Positions 47,491 to 57,088 are shown, numbered from the stretch's first letter. The stretch is 64,000 nucleotides of DNA from Lacticaseibacillus casei DSM 20011 = JCM 1134 = ATCC 393 (GCF_000829055.1 NZ_AP012544.1:2604001-2668000), one strand, 5' to 3'. A program made the numbers and translations. Notes: a model not told the origin generated them from the letters alone.

Positions 47491-48160
47491 TGTCATCCGT
47501 CAACAGAATCTACTCACGCATGCATTTCTCAAAATTTATGTCGTCTGTGCGGTGATCACGCTCATCATCAGTTTAATCGGCGGCAACAGCTTAAAACAAG
47601 AACTCATGTCACCGGAAAATCTGATCGTAATTATTTTCCCTCGCTACTTAATCTTTTGCGGACTGATTCCGACTTACCTGCTCGCATTACTTGCCACCAC
47701 TCAGATTCGTTCGCAAGATATTCTGATTTATCAATCGCGAAAAGTGGTCGTTCTTCAAGTACTTTATCGGCTTTGCTTAATCACCATCATCATGGCTGGC
47801 GTTTGGACTGTTGGCACCTTTTTGACAATTACCATCAACCACCACTTTTATTTTTTAGCGGCAACCTGGTTCACAATTTTGGTACGCGCAGTTTGTTTGT
47901 GGACAGCGTGTTTTTTACTGGGAATGATTGCGATCACACTCACCTTTGCCGCCAAAAGCAAGCTAATCGCATTTCTCATTAGCTTTTCCATCAGCGCGTT
48001 ATCTTTTTACCTTGCCACCGCCCATATACCTTCTTTGCTCTTCGACTTTGGCAGTGCAGATACAAACATCATCTTGATTGGCAAAGAAACCGTCATGTTA
48101 GGCGCTATTTTAGTGTTCGTTGCGATTATGACGCAGATTATCGGGAGGAGGGATCTATAG
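47480..48160 (+). CDS. ABC transporter membrane subunit
   Basis: Integral membrane protein of 226 residues with six hydrophobic segments and no recognised motif. It starts at TTG 47480 behind GGGGTGA, overlapping the preceding gene, and overlaps the next start by 1 nt, so translation is coupled. Its size and place in a set of small permeases with one ATPase resemble LanFEG/BcrB-type systems that export or remove antimicrobial peptides. Precise role unknown. Confidence 0.7.
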   Translation: MYRNVIRQQNLLTHAFLKIYVVCAVITLIISLIGGNSLKQELMSPENLIVIIFPRYLIFCGLIPTYLLALLATTQIRSQDILIYQSRKVVVLQVLYRLCLITIIMAGVWTVGTFLTITINHHFYFLAATWFTILVRAVCLWTACFLLGMIAITLTFAAKSKLIAFLISFSISALSFYLATAHIPSLLFDFGSADTNIILIGKETVMLGAILVFVAIMTQIIGRRDL

Positions 48161-48894
48161 TGTGGCGACTGTTCCAAAATCACTTTCTCTTTTACTGGCA
48201 CATCATTCGGATTCGTTTGCTTTTCTGGCTAATCTTTATGAACCTCGCCATCATCATTCTCACTTTCCAAATCGCTGGCAATCCCCACACATCCGTCATC
48301 AACCTGTTTTTTGATGGTACCAGTTACGCCATGGTTGAAACCCATCATGTTGTCTTGCCGATCTTGTGGTTTGTTTATTTCTTTGCCCCGCTTTTAATTT
48401 CGCTCAACAGCTTCAAACAGCTGTGGCAGGCACGCACGATGCACCTGCGTGGATTACAAATACCTCCGCGGCAGTTTGCCAATGTCAATTTGCTATTGCT
48501 GGGTTTCATCACAACGATCTATTGTGCGTCGACAATGACCTCAACGTTCCTAGCCTCAATCGCCACATCGCGAGCGGGGCTTTCCACCACTCCAGGGACC
48601 TTCAGCGAACTTCTTTGCCTTACTTGGCTAGGCGTTTTCACGCTCCTGTTGATTCAAACCATTGGCAATCGATTCAATCCGCCACTTGCCTTGATCGTTC
48701 CTGCCACCATCTTAATCGCGACAGCCTATACAGAAAATCGGTTTAACCCATTCAGTTTCTTGATGCTCAGCCGACTCCCAACCACAGGAACTTGGAACGC
48801 TATCCTAATTTGGCTCGGCATCGCCATCGCAATGACGCTGGGTTACGTCATCATTGACCGCAACATCAAAGTTAGCTTGAGGAGGACTTCATGA
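48160..48894 (+). CDS. ABC transporter membrane subunit
   Basis: Integral membrane protein of 244 residues with six hydrophobic segments (first at LLFWLIFMNLAIIILTF). GTG start within the previous stop (TAGTG), behind a strong GGAGGAGGGAT. It overlaps the ATPase start by 4 nt. It is the third permease of the operon; partner of the following ATPase by context. Confidence 0.72.
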   Translation: MWRLFQNHFLFYWHIIRIRLLFWLIFMNLAIIILTFQIAGNPHTSVINLFFDGTSYAMVETHHVVLPILWFVYFFAPLLISLNSFKQLWQARTMHLRGLQIPPRQFANVNLLLLGFITTIYCASTMTSTFLASIATSRAGLSTTPGTFSELLCLTWLGVFTLLLIQTIGNRFNPPLALIVPATILIATAYTENRFNPFSFLMLSRLPTTGTWNAILIWLGIAIAMTLGYVIIDRNIKVSLRRTS

Positions 48895-49526
48895 CATTTA
48901 TCGAATTACATCAGGTAGCTAAAGTCATCAAGCGTCGGCAACTCTTGCACCAAGTCAATGCCAAAATTGACCGCGGCAACATCGCAACACTTGAAGGCAT
49001 CAACGGCTCTGGAAAAACGTTGATTTTAAAAGCGTTGCTGGGGCTCATCGCCGTCACTGGCAATGTAACAGTCGCCGGTAAAATCGTGCGGACGCAAGAT
49101 GCTTACCCGATCAAAGCCGGTATTTTAATCGAAAACCCAAGCTTGATCGAGGACTTTACAGCAGCTAAAAATCTGGAACTGCTGGCTAGACTGGACCCTA
49201 ATATCCAGTCATCGCAAATTCAGGAACTGTTGACTTATTTTGACCTCACAAGATTTCCCAAGCAAAAAGTTCGCAAGTTTTCTCTAGGCATGAAGCAGAA
49301 GCTGGGCATTGCAGAGGCGTTTTTAGGCGGCTATCCACTGATCGTCTTGGACGAGCCCACCAATGCGTTAGATCATGACGCTATCGGCAAGTTGGTCCAA
49401 CTCATTCAAGATTATCATGCCAAAGGCGCCACTTTCATCATCGCCTCGCACGACCACGATTTTGTGGAGGAGGTGGCGACGCAAAAGCTATTGGTGAAGG
49501 AAGGGACGATCAGTGATGCGCACTAA
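48891..49526 (+). CDS. ABC transporter ATP-binding protein
   Basis: Cytosolic ATPase of 211 residues: Walker A GINGSGKT, Q-loop region ILIENPSLIEDF, signature FSLGMKQKLGIAEAF (degenerate LSGGQ form of the BcrA/LanF branch), Walker B LIVLDEPTNALD and switch ASHDHD. Relatives energise lantibiotic or bacitracin self-protection exporters. It follows three permease genes with overlaps, so all form one complex or two. Likely induced by the divergent Rgg protein. Confidence 0.9.
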   Translation: MTFIELHQVAKVIKRRQLLHQVNAKIDRGNIATLEGINGSGKTLILKALLGLIAVTGNVTVAGKIVRTQDAYPIKAGILIENPSLIEDFTAAKNLELLARLDPNIQSSQIQELLTYFDLTRFPKQKVRKFSLGMKQKLGIAEAFLGGYPLIVLDEPTNALDHDAIGKLVQLIQDYHAKGATFIIASHDHDFVEEVATQKLLVKEGTISDAH

Positions 49527-50040
49527 ACATAAACTTTGGCTGATTATTTTTCTGATCCTAATCATAGTGATGTCGATCGGTATTTTCCGTTACCACGAAG
49601 TCAATGCAAACCCCAAGTCACTCGGCGTCACCAAAGAAGTCTTCATTCAACAAAATCAACTCATTCATGCCAAGAATGTCGACTTCATGATTCGCAGCGC
49701 CCATGTCTCAAGAAGCAAAGACCAAATCTTGGTACCGGTTGAACTGACAATCAAACAAACCGGCCCGGCCGATTATGGGTATAAGAAAAATAACCCCAAT
49801 TTTTTGGAAAACATGTGGCTGAACATCCCCTATAGCATCAGCACTGCAACGGCTGATGTCACGGATAAAGACAACCAGCGCATTCACAAAACCAAGCACC
49901 TTTTAGCTGCTAAGCAACCCATCACGCTGCATTTCATGACAACGCAAGCAAATTATGCGTTACGCAATCAGAAGATGAGATTCAGTTTTTTAGTGCCGGT
50001 GTCGAATCATTATGTGAAATATTCGCTGTTGCTAGAATAA
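49516..50040 (+). CDS. Membrane-anchored extracellular protein of the ABC operon
   Basis: 174 residues with an N-terminal membrane anchor (KLWLIIFLILIIVMSIGIF) and an extracellular part with beta-rich character (DQILVPVELTIKQTG). No lipobox Cys is present. ATG 49516, behind GAAGGGA, overlaps the ATPase stop. Not assigned to a family. Last gene of the operon, possibly a sensor or immunity accessory. Confidence 0.65.
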   Translation: MRTKHKLWLIIFLILIIVMSIGIFRYHEVNANPKSLGVTKEVFIQQNQLIHAKNVDFMIRSAHVSRSKDQILVPVELTIKQTGPADYGYKKNNPNFLENMWLNIPYSISTATADVTDKDNQRIHKTKHLLAAKQPITLHFMTTQANYALRNQKMRFSFLVPVSNHYVKYSLLLE

Positions 50041-50100
50041 TTTGAGCTTACTTCTGCGAATCGATTCTCATACTATCCAACAATCCTCATCGCAATACAC

Positions 50101-50130
50101 AAAAAGCCCCGATCGCTCGGGACTTTCTTT
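50101..50130. terminator. Terminator after the ABC operon
   Basis: Stem AAAGCCCCGA / TCGGGACTTT with a 4-nt loop and T-rich flanks on both strands. It also serves the convergent gene at 50137. Confidence 0.82.
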
Positions 50131-50136
50131 GTTTAT

Positions 50137-50736
50137 TCAACCTTTACGCGTTACCTCAGACCGCCGCTCCCGTTCCTGCCACGGCAGTCGGTTTCGCTGT
50201 GGCCGATTACGGATCGCGGCCAACATGTCTGCCTGACGCTGGCGATCATCTTGAGCGTCACGGTTTTCCAACGTGGCCCATTCTTCTGCAGTTAACAGCG
50301 CAACGTTTTGCGGCAGGTTTTCCTTGAAGAACTGGCGGATATCGGCCTCGGGGTGATCAAACATCAAGGAGTAGCTGCCGCCTTTTTTAGACCAAAAGGT
50401 GACCATGGTACCTTGCTTGATGGTTTCAGTGATAACCCGATCATAGCGCCGGTAGTCACTTGCATGCGCGACCGAGCCATACGTGATCACTTTGGTTTTG
50501 CCTAACCCTTGGCAATACAGCCCGACGCTGGCCACCAGAATCGCCAGAATCACGAGACGGAGGTTGCTGATGGTGTTTGCCGACCAGAACAACGCAATGA
50601 TTAATAGTGCTGCAACGATGGCGACCACGACTTTAAGCCAAGAGGACTTGGTTTTGATTTGCAGCTGTCGTTGCTGCTGCCACTCGAGATAAAGCAATCC
50701 GCCTAACAAGAGTGCCGTTGCTGTTACATCTGTCAT
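50137..50736 (-). CDS. Hypothetical membrane protein (199 aa)
   Basis: Two or three N-terminal hydrophobic segments (ATALLLGGLLYLEW, WLKVVVAIVAALLIIALFW, LVILAILVASVGLYC) then a cytosolic domain of about 110 residues (ITYGSVAHASDYRRYDRVIT onwards) ending in an Arg-rich tail. Not recognised with confidence. It starts 33 nt after dgoD ends and may be transcribed with that operon. Confidence 0.65.
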   Translation of the reverse strand: MTDVTATALLLGGLLYLEWQQQRQLQIKTKSSWLKVVVAIVAALLIIALFWSANTISNLRLVILAILVASVGLYCQGLGKTKVITYGSVAHASDYRRYDRVITETIKQGTMVTFWSKKGGSYSLMFDHPEADIRQFFKENLPQNVALLTAEEWATLENRDAQDDRQRQADMLAAIRNRPQRNRLPWQERERRSEVTRKG

Positions 50737-50769
50737 CTCACTTGCCCCCTAGCTTTCAATCCGCGACTT

Positions 50770-51915
50770 TTACCATTCGGCAATTGTGCCGTCATAGTTC
50801 TTCCAAGATGGGTTGTTCCATACCAAGCCTTCCTGGGCAACTTCTTTAATCTTGTCTTCGTCCATATCAATACCGAGACCCGGGCCTTTTGGTAGTTGAA
50901 CATAACTGTCTTTGTATTGGAAAATTTCTTTATTTTTCACAAAGTCGAGCAGGTCAAAGCCTTGATTGTAGTGAATGCCCAGGCTTTGTTCCTGAATAAA
51001 CACATTTGGCGTGCAGGCGTCAACTTGCAGGGTTGCTGCGAGTGATACCGGTCCATACGGTGCATGCGGGGCAACGCCCATGTCAAAGGCTTCAGCCATA
51101 GCCGCAATTTTGCGGGTTTCCAAAATACCGCCACACAGCGCTACATCCGGCTGCACGATATCAATGGCCCCTTGACGGAATAAATTCTTGAAGTCCCAGC
51201 GCGTGTAAAGCCGTTCGCCGGTTGCCAGCGGAATGGAAACCTCGCGAGCAATGTCATCAAATGAATCCCAGTTTTCCGGTAACACGACTTCTTCCAGAAA
51301 CATCGGATGATATGGTTCCAGCGCATGCGCCAGTACTTTTGCCATTGGCCGGTGAACCCGTCCGTGGAAGTCAATGCCGATTTCCAGCTTGTCGCCGACC
51401 TGATCACGGATGGAAGCAACGCGATCAACAACGGCCTGCACCTTGTTGTAGGAATCAATATAGTGCAGTTCTGAGGTGGCATTCATTTTAATCGCGGTGA
51501 AGCCTTTGTCGACCCGCGCTTGCGCCTGTTCGGCAACATCGGACGGGCGATCGCCGCCGATCCAGGAGTACACCCGAATGCGATCACGCGCTGCCCCGCC
51601 AAGTAGTTCGTACACCGGTAGATTAAGCGCTTTGCCTTTGATATCCCAAAGCGCCATCTCCAGACCGGAAATAATGGTGCCGTTAATCGGACCGCCGCGG
51701 AAGAAGGAGCGGTGCATCTCCTGCCACAGCCGTTCAATCTCGAACGGATCGCGGCCGATTAACTTTTTCCCCATTTCATAGGCGCCAGCGACAACGGTTT
51801 CCGTTTTGGTCCCGGAGATCATTTCACCCCAGCCCGTAATGCCTTCATCGGTTGACAATTTAACAAAAATCCATCGTGGCTTAACTTTGTAAACTTTAAT
51901 ATCTGAAAGTTTCAA
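50770..51915 (-). CDS. dgoD: D-galactonate dehydratase-like enzyme (enolase superfamily)
   Basis: Cytosolic Mg-dependent sugar-acid dehydratase of 381 residues in the mandelate-racemase group. Metal ligands lie in IGIDFHGRVHRPMAK (Asp), MFLEEVVLPE (Glu) and ATGERLYTRWDF (Glu); the catalytic His is in GVAPHAPYGPV; the FIQEQSLGIHYNQG tail is typical of DgoD. Ordinary DgoD makes 2-keto-3-deoxygalactonate from free galactonate. Here it sits with a Gat-type PTS and an aldolase for the 6-phosphate, and there is no KDGal kinase, so its substrate may be phosphorylated. Last enzyme gene of the operon. Confidence 0.88.
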   Translation of the reverse strand: MKLSDIKVYKVKPRWIFVKLSTDEGITGWGEMISGTKTETVVAGAYEMGKKLIGRDPFEIERLWQEMHRSFFRGGPINGTIISGLEMALWDIKGKALNLPVYELLGGAARDRIRVYSWIGGDRPSDVAEQAQARVDKGFTAIKMNATSELHYIDSYNKVQAVVDRVASIRDQVGDKLEIGIDFHGRVHRPMAKVLAHALEPYHPMFLEEVVLPENWDSFDDIAREVSIPLATGERLYTRWDFKNLFRQGAIDIVQPDVALCGGILETRKIAAMAEAFDMGVAPHAPYGPVSLAATLQVDACTPNVFIQEQSLGIHYNQGFDLLDFVKNKEIFQYKDSYVQLPKGPGLGIDMDEDKIKEVAQEGLVWNNPSWKNYDGTIAEW

Positions 51916-51958
51916 TTCAAAAATGCTCCCTTCAAAACAGTTTCAACGACGTTAACGA

Positions 51959-53335
51959 TTAAGCTTGGGCACTTTTCTGGTTCTGGGCATCCATCGCCGC
52001 ATTGACATGTTTGATCCCGTCAAAGAAGTACCAGACACCGGCGAAAATAATTAATAATACCGGAATCGAAATCAACGGATGCCAAGTGAAAGCGAAGTAA
52101 ACCGCAAAGCTTTGAATCATCGAAGTAGCCGCAAATGATGAAATATACAGCGAGTTGGCACCAAGTTTAATGCCGACTGATTTGGCAATTTCCGTCAAAA
52201 CCGGCGCTGTCGAAGTCCCGCACCACAGAAGCGAAGCGGTGACGACCAAGCCGATGATGATGTTCTTCAGCAAATTGCCGTTTGTCAGTGCCACAACCAA
52301 GGCCACCCGGAATGGCACAACCGCCAAATCAGCAAATGGCAAGACTTGGTTGCCCGGTAAGACCAATGCCATCAAAATCGTCAATGGAATGATGATCAAA
52401 GCGGTCGTGATAACATCGGCATTCCCGACAACCACGGCGGCGTCCAAGCCGATAAACAGCTTGCGGCCTTTGAACCGTTTTTCTGACCATTTTTGTGCGG
52501 AGTCGGAAATTGGCATTAAGCCTTCCATGAACAGTGACGTCATTTTAGGAATCAGGACCAAAACCGCCGCCATTGACACACCTAATTGCATAATCTTCAT
52601 AAGGTTATAACCGGCGAAAAAGCCAATAGCCATCCCGATTAACAGCCCCATGATCATCGAATCACCGAAGAAGCCTAAATACTTCTGGGCATCGCGAATG
52701 GAGAACTTGTTGCGCCGCATAAACGGAATGCGATCCAGCAACCAATTCAACGGCCAAGCAATCACCAATGACGACAGCGCCGAGACAGTTGGCAAGGATA
52801 CCCCAGGCATGCCGAAAAATTTTTCGGTCATCGGCTGTGACCAGTCGGCCAGCTTGAAGGTGACCAGCGCCATAACAATCGATGAACCTACGCCAAGTGC
52901 GATGTTCTTCGTGACGAAGTAAACCATGACGCCGACAATGGCCATGTGGTGATAGTTCCAAATATCCACGTCAAGCGTATGCGTGCGCTTGATAATCAAA
53001 AGCACAATGTTGACGGCCAAAATAGCAAAAATCAGAATCGCGATAATCGGTGATGCCCAAGTCACAGCGGCAATGGAGCCCCAGCCGACATCAAGTGCGA
53101 TCAGATGGGCACCGGTTCGCTCAACCATGGCTTTGGCAGCCGGTCCGACATTGGTAGTCATGAAGTCCAGAATCAATTTGATCCCGGCAAAACCAATTCC
53201 CAACGTCAGCCCGGATTTAAACGCTTTGTCGATGCGCAGGCCAAAAATCATGCCGATAATCGTGATGATAACTGGCAGTAACACCGTTGGACCGGCGGCA
53301 ATCAACCAGTTAAAGACGTCCATTACGATATTCAT
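51959..53335 (-). CDS. PTS galactitol-family EIIC permease
   Basis: Membrane permease of 458 residues with about ten hydrophobic segments: VFNWLIAAGPTVLLPVI at the start, GLTLGIGFAGIKLI, and NGNLLKNIIIGLV and CGTSTAPVLTEIA near the end, as in GatC-type proteins. The start at 53335 has GGAGGG upstream; the longer frame to 53443 covers the IIB-IIC gap. It works with the EIIB and EIIA encoded just upstream. The transported substrate is inferred to be a hexonate or hexitol. Confidence 0.88.
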   Translation of the reverse strand: MNIVMDVFNWLIAAGPTVLLPVIITIIGMIFGLRIDKAFKSGLTLGIGFAGIKLILDFMTTNVGPAAKAMVERTGAHLIALDVGWGSIAAVTWASPIIAILIFAILAVNIVLLIIKRTHTLDVDIWNYHHMAIVGVMVYFVTKNIALGVGSSIVMALVTFKLADWSQPMTEKFFGMPGVSLPTVSALSSLVIAWPLNWLLDRIPFMRRNKFSIRDAQKYLGFFGDSMIMGLLIGMAIGFFAGYNLMKIMQLGVSMAAVLVLIPKMTSLFMEGLMPISDSAQKWSEKRFKGRKLFIGLDAAVVVGNADVITTALIIIPLTILMALVLPGNQVLPFADLAVVPFRVALVVALTNGNLLKNIIIGLVVTASLLWCGTSTAPVLTEIAKSVGIKLGANSLYISSFAATSMIQSFAVYFAFTWHPLISIPVLLIIFAGVWYFFDGIKHVNAAMDAQNQKSAQA

Positions 53336-53390
53336 AAAACGTTTTCCCTCCAATTCCGTCAGGGGAGCCTGACCTTGTTGACGCACCTGC

Positions 53391-53678
53391 TTACTTGTCT
53401 TTAACCGTCTCGTAAATTTTGTTGAGAGTCTCTTGCGCCCCAACGCCGGTTAACAATGGCAGACCATGAATATATGGAACCCCGTGTGTTTGCCCTTCAA
53501 ACTGGCCAGTCGTTACCAGCAAATCGTAGTTTTCGACTTTGCCGGGAACTTCCATTAACTTCGTCTGGGTCGTCTCAACATCGACCCCTTTTTCTGCCAA
53601 AAAACTCTTAATCTTCGACGCAACCACAGTTGACGTCGCGATACCATTACCACATGCAACTAAAATATGAGCAGCCAT
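53391..53678 (-). CDS. PTS galactitol-family EIIB
   Basis: Cytosolic 95-residue phosphocarrier. The phosphorylated Cys9 is in ILVACGNGIATSTVVASKI, the GatB-type P-loop, and the C-terminal half has GVPYIHGLPLLTGVG. ATG 53678 follows GGAGG by 9 nt. It receives phosphate from the EIIA 19 nt upstream and passes it to the sugar carried by EIIC. Confidence 0.9.
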   Translation of the reverse strand: MAAHILVACGNGIATSTVVASKIKSFLAEKGVDVETTQTKLMEVPGKVENYDLLVTTGQFEGQTHGVPYIHGLPLLTGVGAQETLNKIYETVKDK

Positions 53679-53697
53679 AATTTCCGTACCTCCATTT

Positions 53698-54162
53698 TTA
53701 TTCAAACGTTTTCGCCAACAATTGATACAACCCATCCACATCCGCTGCATCCGCAATGGCGTGGCGTAACTGATCGTCTTGAATGACATCGACGATTTTC
53801 TGCAGCATCTCGACTTGGCCATGCGGTTCACCAATGGCCATCATAATGATGACATCCACGTCCAAGACGTTGTTGACATCCCCCATATCGTGAAACTTAA
53901 CCGGATGCGCCAAGGTGGCGACCGAAATGGTGGTCTTTTTCACCAGCTGATAATTTGCATGGGGAATCGCTACGGTCGGTCGCGGTGATGGCAGGCCGGT
54001 CGGATACGTGGCTTCCCGATCAAGAATCGCCTGTTTATACCCTTCCTTGACGTAGCCTTGCGCAAACAAGTTGTCGGCAATCTGGCTCAACGCGTCCAGA
54101 TTGTCCTTTGCCTCCAAGTGAGGCAGTAATAATTTTTTATCAATGACTAAATCAACCGCCAC
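53698..54162 (-). CDS. PTS EIIA (fructose/mannitol-type, Gat system)
   Basis: Cytosolic 154-residue phosphocarrier of the PTS_EIIA_2 family, with the phosphorylated His in TVAIPHANYQLV and the region VIIMMAIGEPHGQVEML. GTG 54162 is chosen as start because AGAAAGGGGC lies just upstream and family proteins begin there. Sits 16 nt after the aldolase gene. Confidence 0.9.
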   Translation of the reverse strand: MAVDLVIDKKLLLPHLEAKDNLDALSQIADNLFAQGYVKEGYKQAILDREATYPTGLPSPRPTVAIPHANYQLVKKTTISVATLAHPVKFHDMGDVNNVLDVDVIIMMAIGEPHGQVEMLQKIVDVIQDDQLRHAIADAADVDGLYQLLAKTFE

Positions 54163-54178
54163 AGATCCAAGCCCCTTT

Positions 54179-54805
54179 CTATAGTGCGTATTTGATATCG
54201 ACAAAGGCCTGCATAGAAGCCGCCAACCCGTCCACATTCCGGTTAGCCAAATCTTCAGCGTTGAACATTTTGGAACCGATGCCCAAGTAACTGGTCCCAT
54301 GCGTCAACAGGTCTTTGGCATTTGCCAGCGACACGCCGCCAACTGCCATTAATGGCAACTTGCCGAGTGGGGCCTGAATCTCTTTAAAGAAGTCTGACCC
54401 GACCGTGGTTGCCGGGAAAATTTTGACAATGTCGGCGCCTTTTTCAAACATGTCGTGCACTTCAGTCGGCGTCATCGCTGCCGGCACCGTGATGACGTCA
54501 TGCGCCTTAGCATAAGCGAAAATGTCGTCCGTGAATTCGATCGGACTCAGCATGAACTTGGCACCTTTGGCAATCGCTGCCTTTGCTTCGTCCAGCGTCG
54601 TGACGGTTCCGGTCCCGATGTGGATACGATCGCCATATTGGGCATTGCCATTCTCAATAATGTCGAGCGCATGTGGCGTATTCATCGTGACTTCAACACC
54701 GAACTGATTTTCAAAACCGGCCATGGCCTGCATGATCGCATCGGCCTGCTCCGGCGTGTAACCGCGCATAATCACGGTAAAAGTTGGATATTCAGATAAT
54801 TCCAT
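54179..54805 (-). CDS. dgoA: 2-dehydro-3-deoxy-6-phosphogalactonate/gluconate aldolase
   Basis: Class I aldolase of 208 residues cleaving KDPGal (or KDPG) to pyruvate and glyceraldehyde-3-phosphate. The catalytic Glu lies in VEVTMNTP and the Schiff-base Lys in GADIVKIFPATT; the phosphate loop is AVGGVSLANAKD. It precedes the PTS genes. With DgoD it forms a full route from an imported phosphorylated hexonate to glycolysis. KDPG versus KDPGal specificity cannot be settled from sequence. Confidence 0.87.
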   Translation of the reverse strand: MELSEYPTFTVIMRGYTPEQADAIMQAMAGFENQFGVEVTMNTPHALDIIENGNAQYGDRIHIGTGTVTTLDEAKAAIAKGAKFMLSPIEFTDDIFAYAKAHDVITVPAAMTPTEVHDMFEKGADIVKIFPATTVGSDFFKEIQAPLGKLPLMAVGGVSLANAKDLLTHGTSYLGIGSKMFNAEDLANRNVDGLAASMQAFVDIKYAL

Positions 54806-54844
54806 GGTGCCCTCCTTGTATTTCGTAACGTGTTGCTTAATTTT

Positions 54845-56890
54845 TTATTTCAGGTTTGCACCTGATTTGCTTTCGTAATGTTGCAAGATTTCGTAAGCCT
54901 GTTGGCCACTTTTGGCAGCGAACAACTGCTTCAAAGTGGTGGTGTCGGCAATGATCTCCGCTAGTTCCTGAATCGCTTGCAGATGCTGATCAGTGTCTTT
55001 AACGGCAATCGGCACGATCATGCGAATGTGAAACCCGTTTGGATAAATCACCGGCTGTTTCAGAATATAAAAGGCAAAGCCATTGTTGAGCACCCCGTTT
55101 TCCGGAACTGTGTGGGGAATGGCAACCTCCGTTCCAATGAAGCTGTAATTATCCGCAGCTGCTGTCTCGTCGATCAACGTTTGGCGAAACGGATCGGTCA
55201 CATAATCCAACCGTTCCAACGGTTCAATTGCCTGCTGTAAGGCGTTTTGCCAATCGCGGCTTTGACCGATCTGAATCAGATTCGGCGCCGTCAACGCTGA
55301 CAAGCGCGGCTGGTGAACTTCCGGGAGTTCCTCAACCCCTTGATCGGCTAAAAACCGGCGCAAGGCATGATCCAGCCCCGCGGAATCCGTAATTTTGGCG
55401 TGTTTGCGCACAATCGCCGTCAATGCCGAAATGCCTGTTTGGATATTTTTCACGCCAATATCATTCAACACGCGGTACCGCAATTGAACTTGCTCATCTT
55501 CGCTTAACAACGGGTGAATGATATATTGCCGCGCTGACGTTTTTAACGGTACCGTGGTGAAAACCAGATCGTAGTCACCGGAAAAGTGTTCGAATTCACG
55601 CGCCGAGGTGGCGGATAAAAAGCTGATTTCCGGAAATAACCGGCGCAGATTCTGAATCATCAGTTTGGAAACGATCAGGCCGTTGGTACAAACCACTGCT
55701 GCGCGTTCCTTACTGACGTGTAAGTCGGCTGACTTTTCCAATTCACCGTCGAAATAAAAGGCAATGAGGTTGCGCTCATCTTCGGGAATGGTTTTATCCG
55801 TCAGCTTCTCGAGCGGTTCGATAATCGCGTCAATGGTGTCGACCATAAACCGATGACGGGGATCGGCGGCCATCACCTGCCCGATGCCGATGTCGCGCAG
55901 ATGCAAGCCATAGCGAACACGGAAGATCGCCGGTCGCAAGTGGGCGAGGAGCCGTTTCACAAAGTCATCCTGATCCGCCACTTTGATGAACGTCTGTTGT
56001 TCAAATTTGGCAACCATGGTACGAATCGCCGCAACCAACGCTTGATCGGCGACCCCAACATCCCCGCGAATCGTGTTGGCCGATAACAGCAGAATCACCA
56101 ACCACTCCGCATCCGAATCACTCGTTAGCCACGACTGCGGAATCAGCGGTTTTAGCTGTGAAAACTCCTGCGTATCGCTGATCTGATGCTCAAAGTAGGG
56201 TGTATCTTTGGCGCGATGCGATAGATTGCGCGTCACGTTCATCAGCACCGCCAGCATTAAAAAGCTAAACGATTCATCGGAGTACGTGACATTCCGGACA
56301 TTTTCGATTTTGTGAATAAAATGAATGACTTGCTCTGTGGGCACCTTGCCTAACTGCTCGATTGAGCTGCGACCATCGTCATACGTCAACAGCTGGGTGA
56401 CCAGATAATTCAACAGGTTACGCATCACCTGTTCGGAACCGGCGATAAAATAGCCTGCCTGCCGCGTGTACTTCAGCGTCAATTGGCGCTCGTCGAGGAA
56501 TCGGGCAACTGCTTTTAAATCAGCTGACGTGGTTGTCCGACTCACGCCGCTGAAATCATAGATGTGCACCAGTGATAACAACTCGTCGCTGACCAGTAAA
56601 TACAGGCAAATGAGCAAGATGCGCTCGTCTTCTTCGCGATATACATAAGGTTGCGGCGCTTCGGTTGCCTGGACATTGAAAAAGTCAGCTACTTCGCTCG
56701 GGGTGACAAACTCACCTCGCGGGGTCCGGGTAATTTTGGGCAGCTGATGATCCACCAGTTCCTGATTGATTTGGGCCAAAGCGTAAGCAAGTTGGCGCCG
56801 CGTAATTTTAAATTGTTTTTCCAAATCACCACTTTTCAAATTAGGATGCCGAATAATTTCTGAAAGGATTTGCAGATTGCGTTTCTTCAC
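54845..56890 (-). CDS. PRD-containing PTS-controlled transcriptional activator (ManR/LicR-like)
   Basis: Cytosolic regulator of 681 residues: N-terminal HTH (~1-60, KSGDLEKQFKITRRQLAY), a second HTH region, PRD1 and PRD2 (~190-400), an EIIB-Gat-like domain (~415-500, AAVVCTNGLIVSKLM with Cys) and a C-terminal EIIA-like domain (~545-681, VAIPHTVPENGVL with His). Phosphorylation of these by the PTS reports sugar supply. GTG start behind GGAGGTGAGGG. It is the first gene of the dgo/PTS operon, 39 nt before dgoA, with a cre site 52 bp upstream. Confidence 0.88.
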   Translation of the reverse strand: MKKRNLQILSEIIRHPNLKSGDLEKQFKITRRQLAYALAQINQELVDHQLPKITRTPRGEFVTPSEVADFFNVQATEAPQPYVYREEDERILLICLYLLVSDELLSLVHIYDFSGVSRTTTSADLKAVARFLDERQLTLKYTRQAGYFIAGSEQVMRNLLNYLVTQLLTYDDGRSSIEQLGKVPTEQVIHFIHKIENVRNVTYSDESFSFLMLAVLMNVTRNLSHRAKDTPYFEHQISDTQEFSQLKPLIPQSWLTSDSDAEWLVILLLSANTIRGDVGVADQALVAAIRTMVAKFEQQTFIKVADQDDFVKRLLAHLRPAIFRVRYGLHLRDIGIGQVMAADPRHRFMVDTIDAIIEPLEKLTDKTIPEDERNLIAFYFDGELEKSADLHVSKERAAVVCTNGLIVSKLMIQNLRRLFPEISFLSATSAREFEHFSGDYDLVFTTVPLKTSARQYIIHPLLSEDEQVQLRYRVLNDIGVKNIQTGISALTAIVRKHAKITDSAGLDHALRRFLADQGVEELPEVHQPRLSALTAPNLIQIGQSRDWQNALQQAIEPLERLDYVTDPFRQTLIDETAAADNYSFIGTEVAIPHTVPENGVLNNGFAFYILKQPVIYPNGFHIRMIVPIAVKDTDQHLQAIQELAEIIADTTTLKQLFAAKSGQQAYEILQHYESKSGANLK

Positions 56891-56942
56891 TCAACCCTCA
56901 CCTCCAGGTCCAATATCAATTGTACGGGACAAACTGCCCGTA

Positions 56943-56956
56943 TGACGGCGCTTTCA
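56943..56956 (-). promoter_or_regulatory. cre site upstream of the hexonate PTS operon
   Basis: TGAAAGCGCCGTCA on the minus strand matches TGNAANCGNWNNCA at 13 of 14 positions. CcpA would repress the operon when better sugars are present. Confidence 0.65.
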
Positions 56957-57088
56957 TTCCGGCTTTTGTCCACCCCATTCGGATCCGGAATGTTCAAGGT
57001 GAACTTATGTCTGCCTCAAGCGCGTGGTTATGGGTTTTTGCTTGGGTGGAAAAAATACTGAAGATCTAACGTAATGTGTCCCTTGCCG

